Origin: Acidimicrobiales bacterium
Lineage (GTDB): Bacteria; Actinomycetota; Acidimicrobiia; Acidimicrobiales; MedAcidi-G1
Length of the DNA: 64,000 nt
Direction of reading: 5' to 3'
NCBI GenBank assembly: GCA_029245675.1
Contig: JAQWOV010000026.1
Span: 1-64,000 of the forward strand
Shown: in pieces, positions 42,374 to 52,902 of the stretch
Numbering within the stretch: position 1 is the stretch's first letter
Layout of the letters: each line of letters opens with the position of its first letter
Notes under the pieces: generated by a model
Databases searched by the model: none
What the model was told of the DNA's origin: nothing
Seen by the model: only the letters and a program-made list of their open reading frames with translations
Made by a program: the position numbers and the translations under genes

Positions 42374-43255
42374 ATGGAAGTTCATCTTGTTGACGGGACA
42401 TATGAATTATTTCGACATCACTTCGCAGTGCCTTCACACATTACAGGTGAAGGTATTGAAGTAGCTGCCGTAAGAGGGGTCCTCAACTCAATGATGAGTT
42501 TATTGGAACAAGATGCAACGCATGTTGGGATAGCAACAGATCAAGTGGTCGAATCATTTAGAAATGATTTGTTTGATGGATATAAGACTGGGGAAGGAAC
42601 TCCTCCCGAACTTTTCGCTCAGTTTCCTTTATTGGAAGCAGCGTTAGATGCTGCAGGATTTGTTGTTTTTAGCATGAGGGAACATGAAGCAGATGATGCA
42701 ATGGGAGCAGCAGCAGTAAAAGCAGCAACTGATCCGAGAGTAACCAGAGTCCTAATCTGCACTCCTGATAAAGATCTTGCACAAGTAGTTAATGACCAAA
42801 GTGGCATAGTCCAATTCGACCGGCGAAAAGAAATTATTTATGACGAAGAGGGGGTAAGAGAAAAGTTCGGAGTATCCCCAGAATCTATTCCTGATTATCT
42901 TGCTTTAGTTGGAGATACAGCTGATGGTATTCCAGGACTTCTAGGTTGGGGAGCAAAATCTTCTTCAACAATGCTTGCGCATTATAAACATTTAGAAAAT
43001 ATTCCTACTAATGATGAAGGATGGGAAGTAGCTCCACGAGGAGCAAGTAAATTATCGTCCACATTCACTAGTCAATTTGAAGAAGCACTGCTTTACCGTC
43101 AGTTAGCAACTTTAGACCTTAGTGCTCCCGTAATGGAAAACGTTGATGAACTGTTTTGGACCGGTCCAAAATCACATTTTTTAGACATATGTGAACACCT
43201 TGATGCGCAAAAAGTATTTGAAAAAGCAGAAGCTCTTGCAAACAGCATTTTCTAA
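42374..43255 (+). CDS. 5'-3' exonuclease (PIN/FEN-like)
   Basis: A 293-residue nuclease resembling the N-terminal domain of DNA polymerase I. Seen: the acidic metal ligands in HLVDGTYELFRHHF, REHEADDAMG and TPDKDLAQVV, and the H3TH region LVGDTADGIPGLLGWGAKSSSTML. As a stand-alone protein it probably removes flaps or RNA primers. The start lies 3 bp after the epimerase stop, so the two are co-transcribed despite unrelated roles. Confidence 0.87.
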   Translation: MEVHLVDGTYELFRHHFAVPSHITGEGIEVAAVRGVLNSMMSLLEQDATHVGIATDQVVESFRNDLFDGYKTGEGTPPELFAQFPLLEAALDAAGFVVFSMREHEADDAMGAAAVKAATDPRVTRVLICTPDKDLAQVVNDQSGIVQFDRRKEIIYDEEGVREKFGVSPESIPDYLALVGDTADGIPGLLGWGAKSSSTMLAHYKHLENIPTNDEGWEVAPRGASKLSSTFTSQFEEALLYRQLATLDLSAPVMENVDELFWTGPKSHFLDICEHLDAQKVFEKAEALANSIF

Positions 43256-43300
43256 TCAACTGATAAATAACGCGATCCGAAGGATTTATTTCGGTACCCT

Positions 43301-44866
43301 GTGAATCAAATGAGTCAATATTCAATGAACGAACGTTTAGACGATTTACGTCGCCGAAAAGAAGAAGCGCTTAATGCTGGCTCTGAGAGAGCTGTTCAGC
43401 GTCAACACGATAAAGGGAAAATGCTTGCCCGTGAACGCATTGAATATCTTCTAGACTCTGGATCGTTTAATGAAATTGACATGCTGGTAAGGCATAGGGC
43501 ACATGACAGCGGCCTAGAAGAGCGCCCATATACCGATGGAGTCATAACTGGGTGGGGAACAATTGATGGAAGAAAAGTTTTTGTCTTCTCTCAAGATTTC
43601 ACCGTATTTGGTGGGGCACTAGGAGAAGTATTTGCCCAAAAACTCCACAAGGTTATGGATCTCGCTCAATCAGTTGGAGCTCCCATGATTGGATTAAATG
43701 ATGGAGCAGGAGCCCGTATTCAAGAAGGAGTAGTGAGTCTTGATGGGTACGGAGGAATCTTTTGGAGAAATGTTCAAGCCTCTGGAGTTATTCCACAAAT
43801 TAGTGTTGTGCTTGGCCCTTGTGCAGGTGGAGCGGTATATAGCCCTGCAATGACAGATTTTATTTTTATGGTTCGAGAGAAATCACACATGTTTATTACT
43901 GGACCTGATGTAGTAAAAACAGTCACCGGTGAAGAAATAACCCTTGAAGAACTCGGCGGCGCATCGAGTCATTCAACTAAATCCGGTGTATCTACTTTTG
44001 TAGGTGAAACAGAAGAAGAAGTTCTTGATGAAGTAAAAATACTTCTCTCTTATCTCCCCTCAAACAATCTCGAAATAACGCCAGTAATACCAAGTGAAGA
44101 TTCGCCGGAAAGAACATGTTCTGAATTAAATGACTTAATGCCAGATAGCCCGAACATGCCATATGACATGAAGAAAGTAATTGAAGAAGTATTAGATGAC
44201 CATGACTTCTTTGAATATCATTCTTCATGGGCACAAAATATTGTGTGTGGATTTGGACGGTTAAACGGTCGAAGCGTCGGTGTTGTTGGTAATCAACCCA
44301 TGGTTCTAGCAGGTGTATTAGATATCCAAGCCGCAGAAAAAGCTTCCCGTTTTGTTCGTACGTGTGATGCTTTCAATATCCCACTTATTACTTTCGTGGA
44401 CGTTCCTGGATTTCTCCCGGGAGTAGATCAAGAATATGGCGGAATAATTCGACATGGCGCAAAGCTTCTTTATGCCTACTGCGAAGCAACAGTTCCACGC
44501 ATTCAAGTAATAACTAGAAAAGCTTATGGCGGCGCATATGTTGTGATGGATTCCAAATCTGTCGGGTCAGATTTATCTCTAGCTTGGCCGTCAGCAGAAC
44601 TAGCTGTAATGGGGCCGCAAGGAGCAGTTGAAATCGTTTATAGAAGAGAAATTGAAGCTGCATCTGATCCTGACAAACGACGTATTGAACTTGTTGATGA
44701 GTACACAGAAAAATTTGCAAGCCCATATGTGGCTGCAGAGAGAGGGTTCATAGATGAAGTAATTGATCCTTCTGAAACAAGGTCTCGTTTAATCGCTGGA
44801 TTAGAAGTTCTTTCTACGAAACGATCAGATACCCCTCAACGTAAGCACGGAAACGTCCCTCTTTAA
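43301..44866 (+). CDS. pccB: Acyl-CoA carboxylase beta subunit (propionyl-CoA carboxylase type)
   Basis: A 521-residue carboxyltransferase with the paired crotonase-like halves: GARIQEGVVSLDGYGGIF and GPCAGGAVYSPAMTDF in the first, VDVPGFLPGVDQEYGGIIRHGAKLLYAY and KAYGGAYVVMDSK in the second. It transfers carboxyl from biotin to propionyl-CoA or a similar acyl-CoA. Neighbouring epimerase and epsilon subunit genes favour propionyl-CoA. The GTG at 43301 is taken; ATGs at 43310 and 43325 are alternatives. The biotin-carrying alpha subunit is not in the window. Confidence 0.92.
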   Translation: MNQMSQYSMNERLDDLRRRKEEALNAGSERAVQRQHDKGKMLARERIEYLLDSGSFNEIDMLVRHRAHDSGLEERPYTDGVITGWGTIDGRKVFVFSQDFTVFGGALGEVFAQKLHKVMDLAQSVGAPMIGLNDGAGARIQEGVVSLDGYGGIFWRNVQASGVIPQISVVLGPCAGGAVYSPAMTDFIFMVREKSHMFITGPDVVKTVTGEEITLEELGGASSHSTKSGVSTFVGETEEEVLDEVKILLSYLPSNNLEITPVIPSEDSPERTCSELNDLMPDSPNMPYDMKKVIEEVLDDHDFFEYHSSWAQNIVCGFGRLNGRSVGVVGNQPMVLAGVLDIQAAEKASRFVRTCDAFNIPLITFVDVPGFLPGVDQEYGGIIRHGAKLLYAYCEATVPRIQVITRKAYGGAYVVMDSKSVGSDLSLAWPSAELAVMGPQGAVEIVYRREIEAASDPDKRRIELVDEYTEKFASPYVAAERGFIDEVIDPSETRSRLIAGLEVLSTKRSDTPQRKHGNVPL

Positions 44867-44867
44867 A

Positions 44868-45077
44868 ATGCCAAATACTCCACCTATTCATATTGAAGTT
44901 CCTGGAGCTGACCCAGAAGAGATTGAAGCGATCATTCTTGCTTACCAAGAGTTTTGGCCCGAGCCAATAGCTCCAACAGTTCAAGATGAATCAACGGTAT
45001 GGAGATTTTCTGGCCGTTGGTGGATGGATAAACCGCAGCACTTTGGATCTTCCCACACTAGTAACTATTCCAATTAG
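44868..45077 (+). CDS. Acyl-CoA carboxylase epsilon subunit
   Basis: A 69-residue protein starting 1 bp after the beta-subunit stop. It has a beta strand (IHIEVPGADPEEIEAIILAY) and the C-terminal signature WRFSGRWW, which marks the small epsilon subunits known from actinobacterial acyl-CoA carboxylases, where they tighten the alpha-beta complex. Its last 20 bp overlap the convergent aat gene. Confidence 0.8.
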   Translation: MPNTPPIHIEVPGADPEEIEAIILAYQEFWPEPIAPTVQDESTVWRFSGRWWMDKPQHFGSSHTSNYSN

Positions 45078-45723
45078 GTCCGTCTACCAGATTTAATTCA
45101 TTTACTTTCTTTAAATATTTCTCTCGTTCTATTTCAGAACATCCCATAACTCGAAGGTGGTCAGTTAGCCACTGAACATCAATTAATCGTGAACCGCCGT
45201 CATCCATTAAATCCACTAAGCCAACTAGGGCGGCTTTTGATGCATCACTTCGTCGATAAAACATTGATTCACCAGCAAATAAGCCACCGATACTCACTCC
45301 ATAAAGCCCACCGGCTAACCCGTCTTTGTCCCAAGCTTCAACAGAGTGCGCCCAACCAAGATTATGCAAATCAAGGTAAGCAGAAATTATCTGTTCATCA
45401 ATCCATCCTTTTGGGCGGTTTGGGTCAGCACATGAAACAGCCACTTCCTCAAAAGCAGTATCAACTCTAATTTCGAAACTCTTTAACGATTTTCCTAAAG
45501 AACGGCTTACATTCAAATCATCAAGATGTAACACACCACGAGGGTCTGGTGACCACCATCCCATCATCCCGTTTTCTTTTATTGGCATAGGAAATAAACC
45601 GTTACGGTACGCCGCTAACAAAGTGCCTGGAGTGATATCTGCTCCTGCCGCAACAAAACCGTATTCGTCAGCAGTTGATGCTGGAGGGAATAACCAAATA
45701 TTTTCTTCAGGTTCTATACCCAC
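45058..45723 (-). CDS. aat: Leucyl/phenylalanyl-tRNA-protein transferase
   Basis: A 221-residue aminoacyl-transferase that adds Leu or Phe to proteins with basic N-termini, marking them for ClpS/ClpAP-type degradation. Seen: FPPASTADEYGFVAAGADITPGTLLAAYRNGLFPMP, WWSPDPRGVL, the catalytic GGLYGVSIGGLFAGESMF and LIDVQWLTDHL. It starts at GTG 45723, 17 bp after the cyclophilin gene on the same strand, so the two form an operon. No clpS is seen here. Confidence 0.93.
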   Translation of the reverse strand: MGIEPEENIWLFPPASTADEYGFVAAGADITPGTLLAAYRNGLFPMPIKENGMMGWWSPDPRGVLHLDDLNVSRSLGKSLKSFEIRVDTAFEEVAVSCADPNRPKGWIDEQIISAYLDLHNLGWAHSVEAWDKDGLAGGLYGVSIGGLFAGESMFYRRSDASKAALVGLVDLMDDGGSRLIDVQWLTDHLRVMGCSEIEREKYLKKVNELNLVDGPNWNSY

Positions 45724-45740
45724 AGCTAAAATCGAACCAC

Positions 45741-46553
45741 TCAGTCAACTATCGGTTCAGTGACAATCTCAATTGAATCTAAGACAACATCGCGGACTGG
45801 TCCACCACCATAAGGAGAAGTTTCATCTTCCTCATAAAGATCCATCATTGCTTTAAGGACGCCTAAACCTTCTTGATCTGTTTCCCCAAAAACGATGTAA
45901 CTCCCCTGTCCATTAAGAACGGCAACTTCGTCACCGGTGCTAAGAAAAAATTGAGCGCTGGAAGAATTTGGTCCCGCACTACGGGCCATAACTAATTGGC
46001 CTGCCTCATAAGTAAATGGCCCAAAAGTAGATCCTCCGCTTGTTGAAAAGAGACCGCCTTCATCTGGGATGGTGTATCCAGGGCCAGGATCACTCCAATC
46101 ATTAGTGTGAGGAGATCCACCTTGGATGATCGCAAGTGAAGGATCAAATCTAAACAATAAGGTGTTGTCGTAATATTTGAATCTACTTAGAACTACAAAA
46201 TTATTAACTGTTTCAGGTGTCCTGTCAGTATCAAGCGAAACTCGTATTTCACCTTCGGAAGTATTAAAAATTGCGGTATAAGTCTGCCCATTCTCTAAAC
46301 ACCAAATCGGTCTTCTTTCAAAAGCTAGTTGCTGTTCTTGACCCCCATCGTCTGCGGGACAACTCGTTACTTCTTCAACAACGGTGGGGATTGGGATCTC
46401 ATCGCTTTTGTCATTGTCAAGGAGAAATAAAAAAAGAATGGTTCCCGCTGTAACAACCATGGCTATTACTGAAATAACACTAGTAACCCGTATTACTGAG
46501 GAATGACGATTTTCACTACTGCGTTTATTCAGTGGTTTAACTTTTTTAACCAT
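45741..46553 (-). CDS. Membrane-anchored cyclophilin-type peptidyl-prolyl isomerase
   Basis: A 270-residue protein with a short basic cytoplasmic N-terminus, one membrane segment (about 27-49) and an extracytoplasmic cyclophilin domain (about 90-265). The motifs TPETVNNFVVLSRFKYYD, FRFDPSLAIIQGGSP, AGQLVMARSAGPNSSSAQFFL and YIVFGETDQEGLGVL are typical. It probably helps fold exported proteins. The ATG at 46553 gives the natural basic start; it nearly meets the aspartokinase frame across the divergent gap. Confidence 0.88.
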   Translation of the reverse strand: MVKKVKPLNKRSSENRHSSVIRVTSVISVIAMVVTAGTILFLFLLDNDKSDEIPIPTVVEEVTSCPADDGGQEQQLAFERRPIWCLENGQTYTAIFNTSEGEIRVSLDTDRTPETVNNFVVLSRFKYYDNTLLFRFDPSLAIIQGGSPHTNDWSDPGPGYTIPDEGGLFSTSGGSTFGPFTYEAGQLVMARSAGPNSSSAQFFLSTGDEVAVLNGQGSYIVFGETDQEGLGVLKAMMDLYEEDETSPYGGGPVRDVVLDSIEIVTEPIVD

Positions 46554-46638
46554 GACCAAGAACTCTAACAATCTCACAACCAGTTCAGTAAAAATAACTC
46601 ATGCCTCGCTAGAGGGTGCTCTAAGTTATCCTGTAGAT

Positions 46639-47856
46639 ATGGCATTGGTAATACAAAAGTTTGGTGGAACAGCGGTCGGTGATCCTGGTCGTATACGTGA
46701 AGTCGCCGAGCATGTTTCAAGAACTCTTCGTCGCGGCGATCAAGTAGTAATGGTTGTTTCAGCTATGGGGAAAGAGACAGATGAACTTTTACGTTTAGCA
46801 GATGACGTTTCTTCTACACATCCCGGAAGAGAAATGGACATGTTAATAACTGCTGGGGAACGCAAAGCCACTGCTCTTATGTGTATGGCGTTGCATGATC
46901 TTGAGATCCCAGCTGATTCATTTACGGGAAGCCAAGCCGGTTTTCTTACTGATACAACACATACAAATGCGAAAATTCTTGAAGTGCGACCTGATCGAGT
47001 TCAAGATGCTCTTAACGCTGGAAGGGTTGCCGTAGTGGGTGGATCTCAAGGTGTTTCAACAGATAATGATGTTACTTTTCTCGGTAGGGGTGGGTCCGAC
47101 ACCACGGCTGTTGCTTTAGCGCACGCACTAAATGCAGATGTTTGTGAGTTATACACTGATGTCACCGGAGTCTTTACTACAGATCCTCGAGTGGTTCCTT
47201 CTGCAAGGAAAATGAACACGGTTTCTTTTGAAGAATTACTTGAAATGACTGCAACGGGTTGTCCAAAGCCTGCAATGCGGTCAGTTGAATACGCTCGTAC
47301 CCATGGGGTGCGACTACATGTCCGATCAGCGTTCACTTGGCAAGAAGGAACGTGGGTAACTGAGGAGGAACCTAATATGGAACAAGCCATCGTTTCAGCG
47401 GTTACGCATGACGTATCAGAAGCGAAAATGACTATTGCAGGAGTGCCAGACAAACCTGGTGTAGCAGCTCAAGTATTTCGATCGTTAGCTGATCGAGATA
47501 TCAACGTTGACCTGATTGTACAAAACGTTTCAGACCATGGAGTCACCGACATTTCATTCACCATCCCGCATGAAGACATACCGCATGTCGAAGAAGTGAC
47601 AAATCAAATAGTTGAAGAACTTCAAGCACAAGGTGTTTCAGTTGATCCACAAATCGCTCGGGTGAGTGTAATTGGTGCCGGTATGCGTACGAACCCGGGA
47701 GTGGCAGCAAAAATGTTTGAAGTCTTGGCGGAGAAAGAAATAAATATTGCCATGATTTCAACTTCGGCAATTCGAATAAGTTGTGTAGTTCAAGAAAGCC
47801 GTGCCGAAGATGCAGTAAAGGCACTACATGCAGCATTTGAATTGTCGGCATCATAA
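46639..47856 (+). CDS. ask: Aspartokinase
   Basis: A 405-residue enzyme that phosphorylates aspartate at the head of lysine, methionine and threonine synthesis. Seen: MALVIQKFGGTAVGDPGRI at the start, ITAGERKATALM, FLGRGGSDTTAVALAHAL and the YTDVTGVFTTDPR block. Two ACT domains follow from about residue 265, so end-product inhibition is expected. The ATG at 46639 matches the family N-terminus; an upstream ATG at 46552 is open but adds unrelated sequence. An internal start with its own ribosome site lies at 47377. Followed after 40 bp by asd. Confidence 0.94.
   Translation: MALVIQKFGGTAVGDPGRIREVAEHVSRTLRRGDQVVMVVSAMGKETDELLRLADDVSSTHPGREMDMLITAGERKATALMCMALHDLEIPADSFTGSQAGFLTDTTHTNAKILEVRPDRVQDALNAGRVAVVGGSQGVSTDNDVTFLGRGGSDTTAVALAHALNADVCELYTDVTGVFTTDPRVVPSARKMNTVSFEELLEMTATGCPKPAMRSVEYARTHGVRLHVRSAFTWQEGTWVTEEEPNMEQAIVSAVTHDVSEAKMTIAGVPDKPGVAAQVFRSLADRDINVDLIVQNVSDHGVTDISFTIPHEDIPHVEEVTNQIVEELQAQGVSVDPQIARVSVIGAGMRTNPGVAAKMFEVLAEKEINIAMISTSAIRISCVVQESRAEDAVKALHAAFELSAS
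47362..47379 (+). promoter_or_regulatory. Internal ribosome site and ATG for the aspartokinase regulatory (beta) subunit
   Basis: GAGGAGG at 47362-47368 is followed after 8 bases by an in-frame ATG (47377-47379) just before the ACT domains. Translation from it would give a 159-residue protein starting MEQAIVSAVTHD. Overlapping alpha and beta aspartokinase subunits made this way are established in Bacillus and Corynebacterium; its use here is inferred from the sequence. Confidence 0.65.
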
Positions 47857-47887
47857 ATCTGCTTGCCAAGACAAACTCGTTAGGTAG

Positions 47888-49203
<1,316 letters not shown>

Positions 49204-49254
49204 CGATGTTGAAGTATCCCCGATAGCAACGGCAAGATAGAGCAGAATTGTAGA

Positions 49255-49557
49255 GTGTTAAGCGACGATCAAGCAACGCATGTATTACAAGCTTTAGATG
49301 CTCTTGATGAGTTAGAAAATGCAGCTTTGAAACTACTTCGAGCTGAACTTTCTTCCGGACCAACTGTGGATGGTCTTATTGCAGACCCACTTACTGAAGG
49401 ATCACGTCTTGACCTCTTATGTCTTGCGGACACTTTGGCTGTTGACCTTTTATCAATTTTGGGACGTCGCGAGTCGATAGTACGTTTAATAGAAAGCGCT
49501 CCTAGTTCCTCTGCACGTGATGCATTGGCTCAGCATTTAACTCGCGGCACTGTTTAA
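49255..49557 (+). CDS. Small helical protein of unknown function
   Basis: A 100-residue frame from a GTG start, rich in Leu, Ala, Asp and Glu and predicted to be almost entirely helical, with two leucine-rich amphipathic stretches (about 9-33 and 50-75). No motif is recognised. It fills the gap between the MazG-like gene and the transporter gene without overlap and has codon use like its neighbours, which supports a real gene. No strong ribosome site precedes it. Confidence 0.5.
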   Translation: MLSDDQATHVLQALDALDELENAALKLLRAELSSGPTVDGLIADPLTEGSRLDLLCLADTLAVDLLSILGRRESIVRLIESAPSSSARDALAQHLTRGTV

Positions 49558-49558
49558 T

Positions 49559-50458
49559 TTAAGGATGAGGATCTAATTCTGGGACAACTTCAGATGCTGG
49601 TCCAGTAATCCCATAAGTAACAGCACCGACAATAACAACCGCTCCAATGATGGTTGCGTTAGTTGGAATTTCGCTAAAGAAAAGCCAAGCCCAGATAGAA
49701 GCACAAACAGTTTCAATGGGAGTGAACAAACTAACTTCTGCAGCGGGCGCGTATCGGGTAGAGCTAGCTAGTAAGAATCGCGCTAAAGGACCGAATGATG
49801 CACCCATGGCTAAAGTTGCTAAAAACGCATCACTATCCATCGTTGACGGAGCGGCAGGAATAGAAGTAACAATTACGATAAAAATTGCTGCTGCAAGTAC
49901 AACAAGTATTCGCGGTAAGTCAGGATAACGCCGCCAAATTGTGAGGTTAAATGCATACCCACTAATTCCGGCAAGAGCTAAAAGATCTCCGCCAATTCCA
50001 CCTCCGGACATGGATCCACCAACAATTACGAGAACTCCAACGGCAGTGCCAGCGATTGATTTCCAAGTACGCCGGGAAGCGTATTCGCGGTTAGTTAAGC
50101 GTGCGAAAAATGCTGCCAAAATTGGTGCAGCCGCAAGGATAGCTACCACATTTGATACAGAAGTAAGAGTTACAGAAATAGTGAAAGCGGTGGTGCTAAA
50201 AGAAGCAAGCAATCCTGTAAAGCAGAGTATTTTTAAATGCTTTCTTATTTCATGAAAAAGCTGGTTGCCGTATGTTCGCCATGCAGCGATTGCTACTACA
50301 GGAACAGACCACACTCCGGCCATAAACGCAATTGTCCAGCCACTTGAAGGTTGTGCAATTCGAATAAATAAAGAGTCGCTTGAAACTAAAAACATTCCAG
50401 TGCCAGCCATTAACAAACCTAAAGGCCGTCCGGAAGGCATATTTTGTATCCTCTTCAT
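49559..50458 (-). CDS. EamA/DMT-family membrane transporter
   Basis: A 299-residue protein with about ten membrane segments and two EamA-type halves. The first half has ASFSTTAFTISVTLTSVSNVVAILAAAPILAAFFARL and the second has YAPAAEVSLFTPIETVCASIWAWLFFSE, the characteristic end-of-half motif. The substrate is unknown. It is divergent from the phosphonate monoesterase-like gene across a 109-bp gap and convergent with the small helical gene. Confidence 0.8.
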   Translation of the reverse strand: MKRIQNMPSGRPLGLLMAGTGMFLVSSDSLFIRIAQPSSGWTIAFMAGVWSVPVVAIAAWRTYGNQLFHEIRKHLKILCFTGLLASFSTTAFTISVTLTSVSNVVAILAAAPILAAFFARLTNREYASRRTWKSIAGTAVGVLVIVGGSMSGGGIGGDLLALAGISGYAFNLTIWRRYPDLPRILVVLAAAIFIVIVTSIPAAPSTMDSDAFLATLAMGASFGPLARFLLASSTRYAPAAEVSLFTPIETVCASIWAWLFFSEIPTNATIIGAVVIVGAVTYGITGPASEVVPELDPHP

Positions 50459-50567
50459 CGGCGCGACCCTAACTCAATCAGAGAGATTTATTGTTCATTG
50501 TCTTCAATATGTAAAAAATATTTCACAAAATACTTTTAAAAGAGAAATGTTGTGACACAATGCGCGA

Positions 50568-52046
50568 GTGGGATCATTACCAAATATTCTTTTAGTCACA
50601 ATTGACCAATGGCGAGCTGATTGCTTAGGCGCATTTGGAAATTCTCTTATTCAGACTCCAAATCTTGACAAATTGGCAGCAGAAGGCACCCTCTTCAAGG
50701 CACACCATACGCAAGCTTCTCCTTGTGCCCCTAGCCGCGCCTGCCTACTAACTGGCACCTACCAGCACACCAACCGAGTTGTTTTTAACGGAACCCCACT
50801 TGATGCAGATTTAACAAATTTAGCTTTAGAAGCACGAGCAGGCGGTTACGACCCTCAACTCTTTGGACACACCGATACGACAATTGATCCACGAACTGTA
50901 AATGATGCGGACGATCCTCGACTATCTACCTATGAAGGTCCTCTGCCTGGATTTACGGTTGCTCTTGAATTACCCGAAGAAAGAGAATCCTGGTATCAAT
51001 GGCTTCAAGAAAAAGGTTATGACATATCTGACCGAGAAAAATTTTTAAAACCAGAAGGTAAAACACCAATACCAGAAGGGAAAGGACAAACTTGGCCTGC
51101 TTCAATTTTTTCCGCGGATGAAACAGAAACAGCATTTGTCGTAGAACAGGTCATAGAAAAAATAAAAACTCTTCCTGAACCATGGTTCCTTCATGTTTCT
51201 CTTTATCGCCCACACCCTCCATTTCATGTTCCGGCACCGTTTAATGACATGTATGACCCTGAAGAAGTTCCGGAACCACTTCCTGCGGGCGACATAAGTC
51301 ATCCTTTTCTTAACACCCTCACCGAGTTACGGTTTTTAGATATCCCAGATAACCCGATTGAAGTTAGACAAACCCGGGCAACTTATTATGGAATGGTCAC
51401 CGAGGTTGACAATCAAATGGGAAGACTTCTAGAAGCGATTTCTCCAGTAGAAGATCGCACAGTTGTTGCTGTCACTTCTGATCATGGAGAAATGCTGGGA
51501 GACCATACCCTGTTTTCAAAAATGGGATTTCATGATCAAGCATTCCATATACCGTTAATTATTCGTAGCCCTCAGATAAATGGGCCAAAGGGTCAAGTAA
51601 TTGAAGAGTTCACTGAAAATGTTGACATCATGCCAACTCTTCTTGATTTAGCGAATCTTCCGATTCCAGAACAGTGTCAAGGACGCTCTTTGACACCATT
51701 TTTGAAAGAAGGAAAAGCTCCAAAATGGCGTGATAAAACGCATTGGGAGTTTGATTACCGGGTATTTGCAAACATGATTGATTTACCCTTAGATGAATGT
51801 CATCTTGTGGTTGAAAGAACAGAAACTACAAAACTTGTCAAGTTTGGTGAATACCCGGCAATTTATTTTGATCTTGAAAACGATCCGAATGAACAAAACC
51901 CACTTACTGATCATCCATTAATGGAGGAATCGATTCAAAGCTTAAATAGTTGGATGCCTTCATTCCGTGAGAGTGAATTAGTTAATCGACTAGCTACACC
52001 AGATGGGATGATTACCCTTTCAGACCCGCACTCTCGGGACTCTTAG
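50568..52046 (+). CDS. Sulfatase-superfamily hydrolase, phosphonate monoester hydrolase-like
   Basis: A 492-residue alkaline-phosphatase-fold hydrolase. The formylglycine consensus CAPSR with following ACLLTG is intact (near residue 53), so maturation of the Cys is expected. Metal ligands occur in TIDQWRADCLG and SDHGEMLGDH. The stretches around NLALEARAGGYDPQLFGHTDTTIDPRT and the acidic PxDDP loop resemble bacterial phosphonate monoester hydrolases more than classical arylsulfatases. No signal peptide is seen, so it is cytoplasmic. It starts at GTG 50568 and is followed by an SDR gene. Confidence 0.82.
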   Translation: MGSLPNILLVTIDQWRADCLGAFGNSLIQTPNLDKLAAEGTLFKAHHTQASPCAPSRACLLTGTYQHTNRVVFNGTPLDADLTNLALEARAGGYDPQLFGHTDTTIDPRTVNDADDPRLSTYEGPLPGFTVALELPEERESWYQWLQEKGYDISDREKFLKPEGKTPIPEGKGQTWPASIFSADETETAFVVEQVIEKIKTLPEPWFLHVSLYRPHPPFHVPAPFNDMYDPEEVPEPLPAGDISHPFLNTLTELRFLDIPDNPIEVRQTRATYYGMVTEVDNQMGRLLEAISPVEDRTVVAVTSDHGEMLGDHTLFSKMGFHDQAFHIPLIIRSPQINGPKGQVIEEFTENVDIMPTLLDLANLPIPEQCQGRSLTPFLKEGKAPKWRDKTHWEFDYRVFANMIDLPLDECHLVVERTETTKLVKFGEYPAIYFDLENDPNEQNPLTDHPLMEESIQSLNSWMPSFRESELVNRLATPDGMITLSDPHSRDS

Positions 52047-52074
52047 CATTTCATATTTCCACTAGAGTGAATAA

Positions 52075-52899
52075 ATGGCACAAATACTTATAACAGGAAG
52101 CAACAGTGGTTTCGGGAAGCTAGCAGCATTGTCTTTAGCTCGAAAAGGACATCATGTAGTTGCAACTATGCGTAATCTTTCAAAGGGTCAGGATCTATTA
52201 GATCTTGCAGAAAAAGAGCAACTCTCTCTTGAAACAAAACAGTTGGATGTAACTAATCCTGAATCAATTGCATCATGTATTGAGCATCCTGAAGAAATTG
52301 ATGTACTGATTAATAACGCAGGATTTGAAGTACAAGCAGCAATTGAACAAATTGATGACGAGTTAATGTTGCAGCAACTTGAAACCAATGTTTTCGGTCC
52401 ATTACGAACAATGAGAGCTGTAATCCCTGCATGGAGTAGTCGCGGAAGTGGAGTGATTGTCAATGTAAGCAGTATCGCTGGAAGGGTTGCGTCTCCGTAC
52501 AGTGGTGCTTATTCTGCATCAAAATATGCGCTTGAAGCATTAAGTGAAGCGGCACACTTCGAAGTGTCACAACTTGGGATCCGTATTCACTTAATAGAAC
52601 CTGGAAGATTCCAAACAGGATTTTTTGACAACATGATTAGACCAGAAAGCTGGGCCGGTTCACCTCAAGAACAACGAGCTCAAGAATTTAGAGAATCTTT
52701 AACAAGCCTTGATGGTAACGGCGAGCGTCCAGACCCTCAGTTGGTTGCAGATGCAATTGTTAACGCCGCAACAGACCCATCCGCGCCATTTCGAAAGCTG
52801 GTTGGAGGTGACGCAGAGTTAATTGATGCCACTAAGACAGCAATGAGCTTTGAAGAATTTGAAGCCACGATGCGGGCTGCACTTAATTGGTATGACTGA
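52075..52899 (+). CDS. Short-chain dehydrogenase/reductase
   Basis: A 274-residue classical-type SDR: the cofactor turn ITGSNSGFGKLAA at the N-terminus, NNAG in VLINNAGFEV, the catalytic Ser in NVSSIAGR and YxxxK in YSASKYALEAL. Acidic residues after the second strand are absent and a basic ARKGHH follows the first helix, which weakly favours NADP. The substrate is unknown. It lies 28 bp after the hydrolase gene, probably on the same transcript. Confidence 0.9.
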   Translation: MAQILITGSNSGFGKLAALSLARKGHHVVATMRNLSKGQDLLDLAEKEQLSLETKQLDVTNPESIASCIEHPEEIDVLINNAGFEVQAAIEQIDDELMLQQLETNVFGPLRTMRAVIPAWSSRGSGVIVNVSSIAGRVASPYSGAYSASKYALEALSEAAHFEVSQLGIRIHLIEPGRFQTGFFDNMIRPESWAGSPQEQRAQEFRESLTSLDGNGERPDPQLVADAIVNAATDPSAPFRKLVGGDAELIDATKTAMSFEEFEATMRAALNWYD

Positions 52900-52902
52900 G
52901 CT

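Noticed and set aside
46552-46638. Longer aspartokinase starting at the ATG at 46552
   Set aside because: The added 29 residues do not resemble aspartokinase, and the family N-terminus begins exactly at the ATG at 46639.
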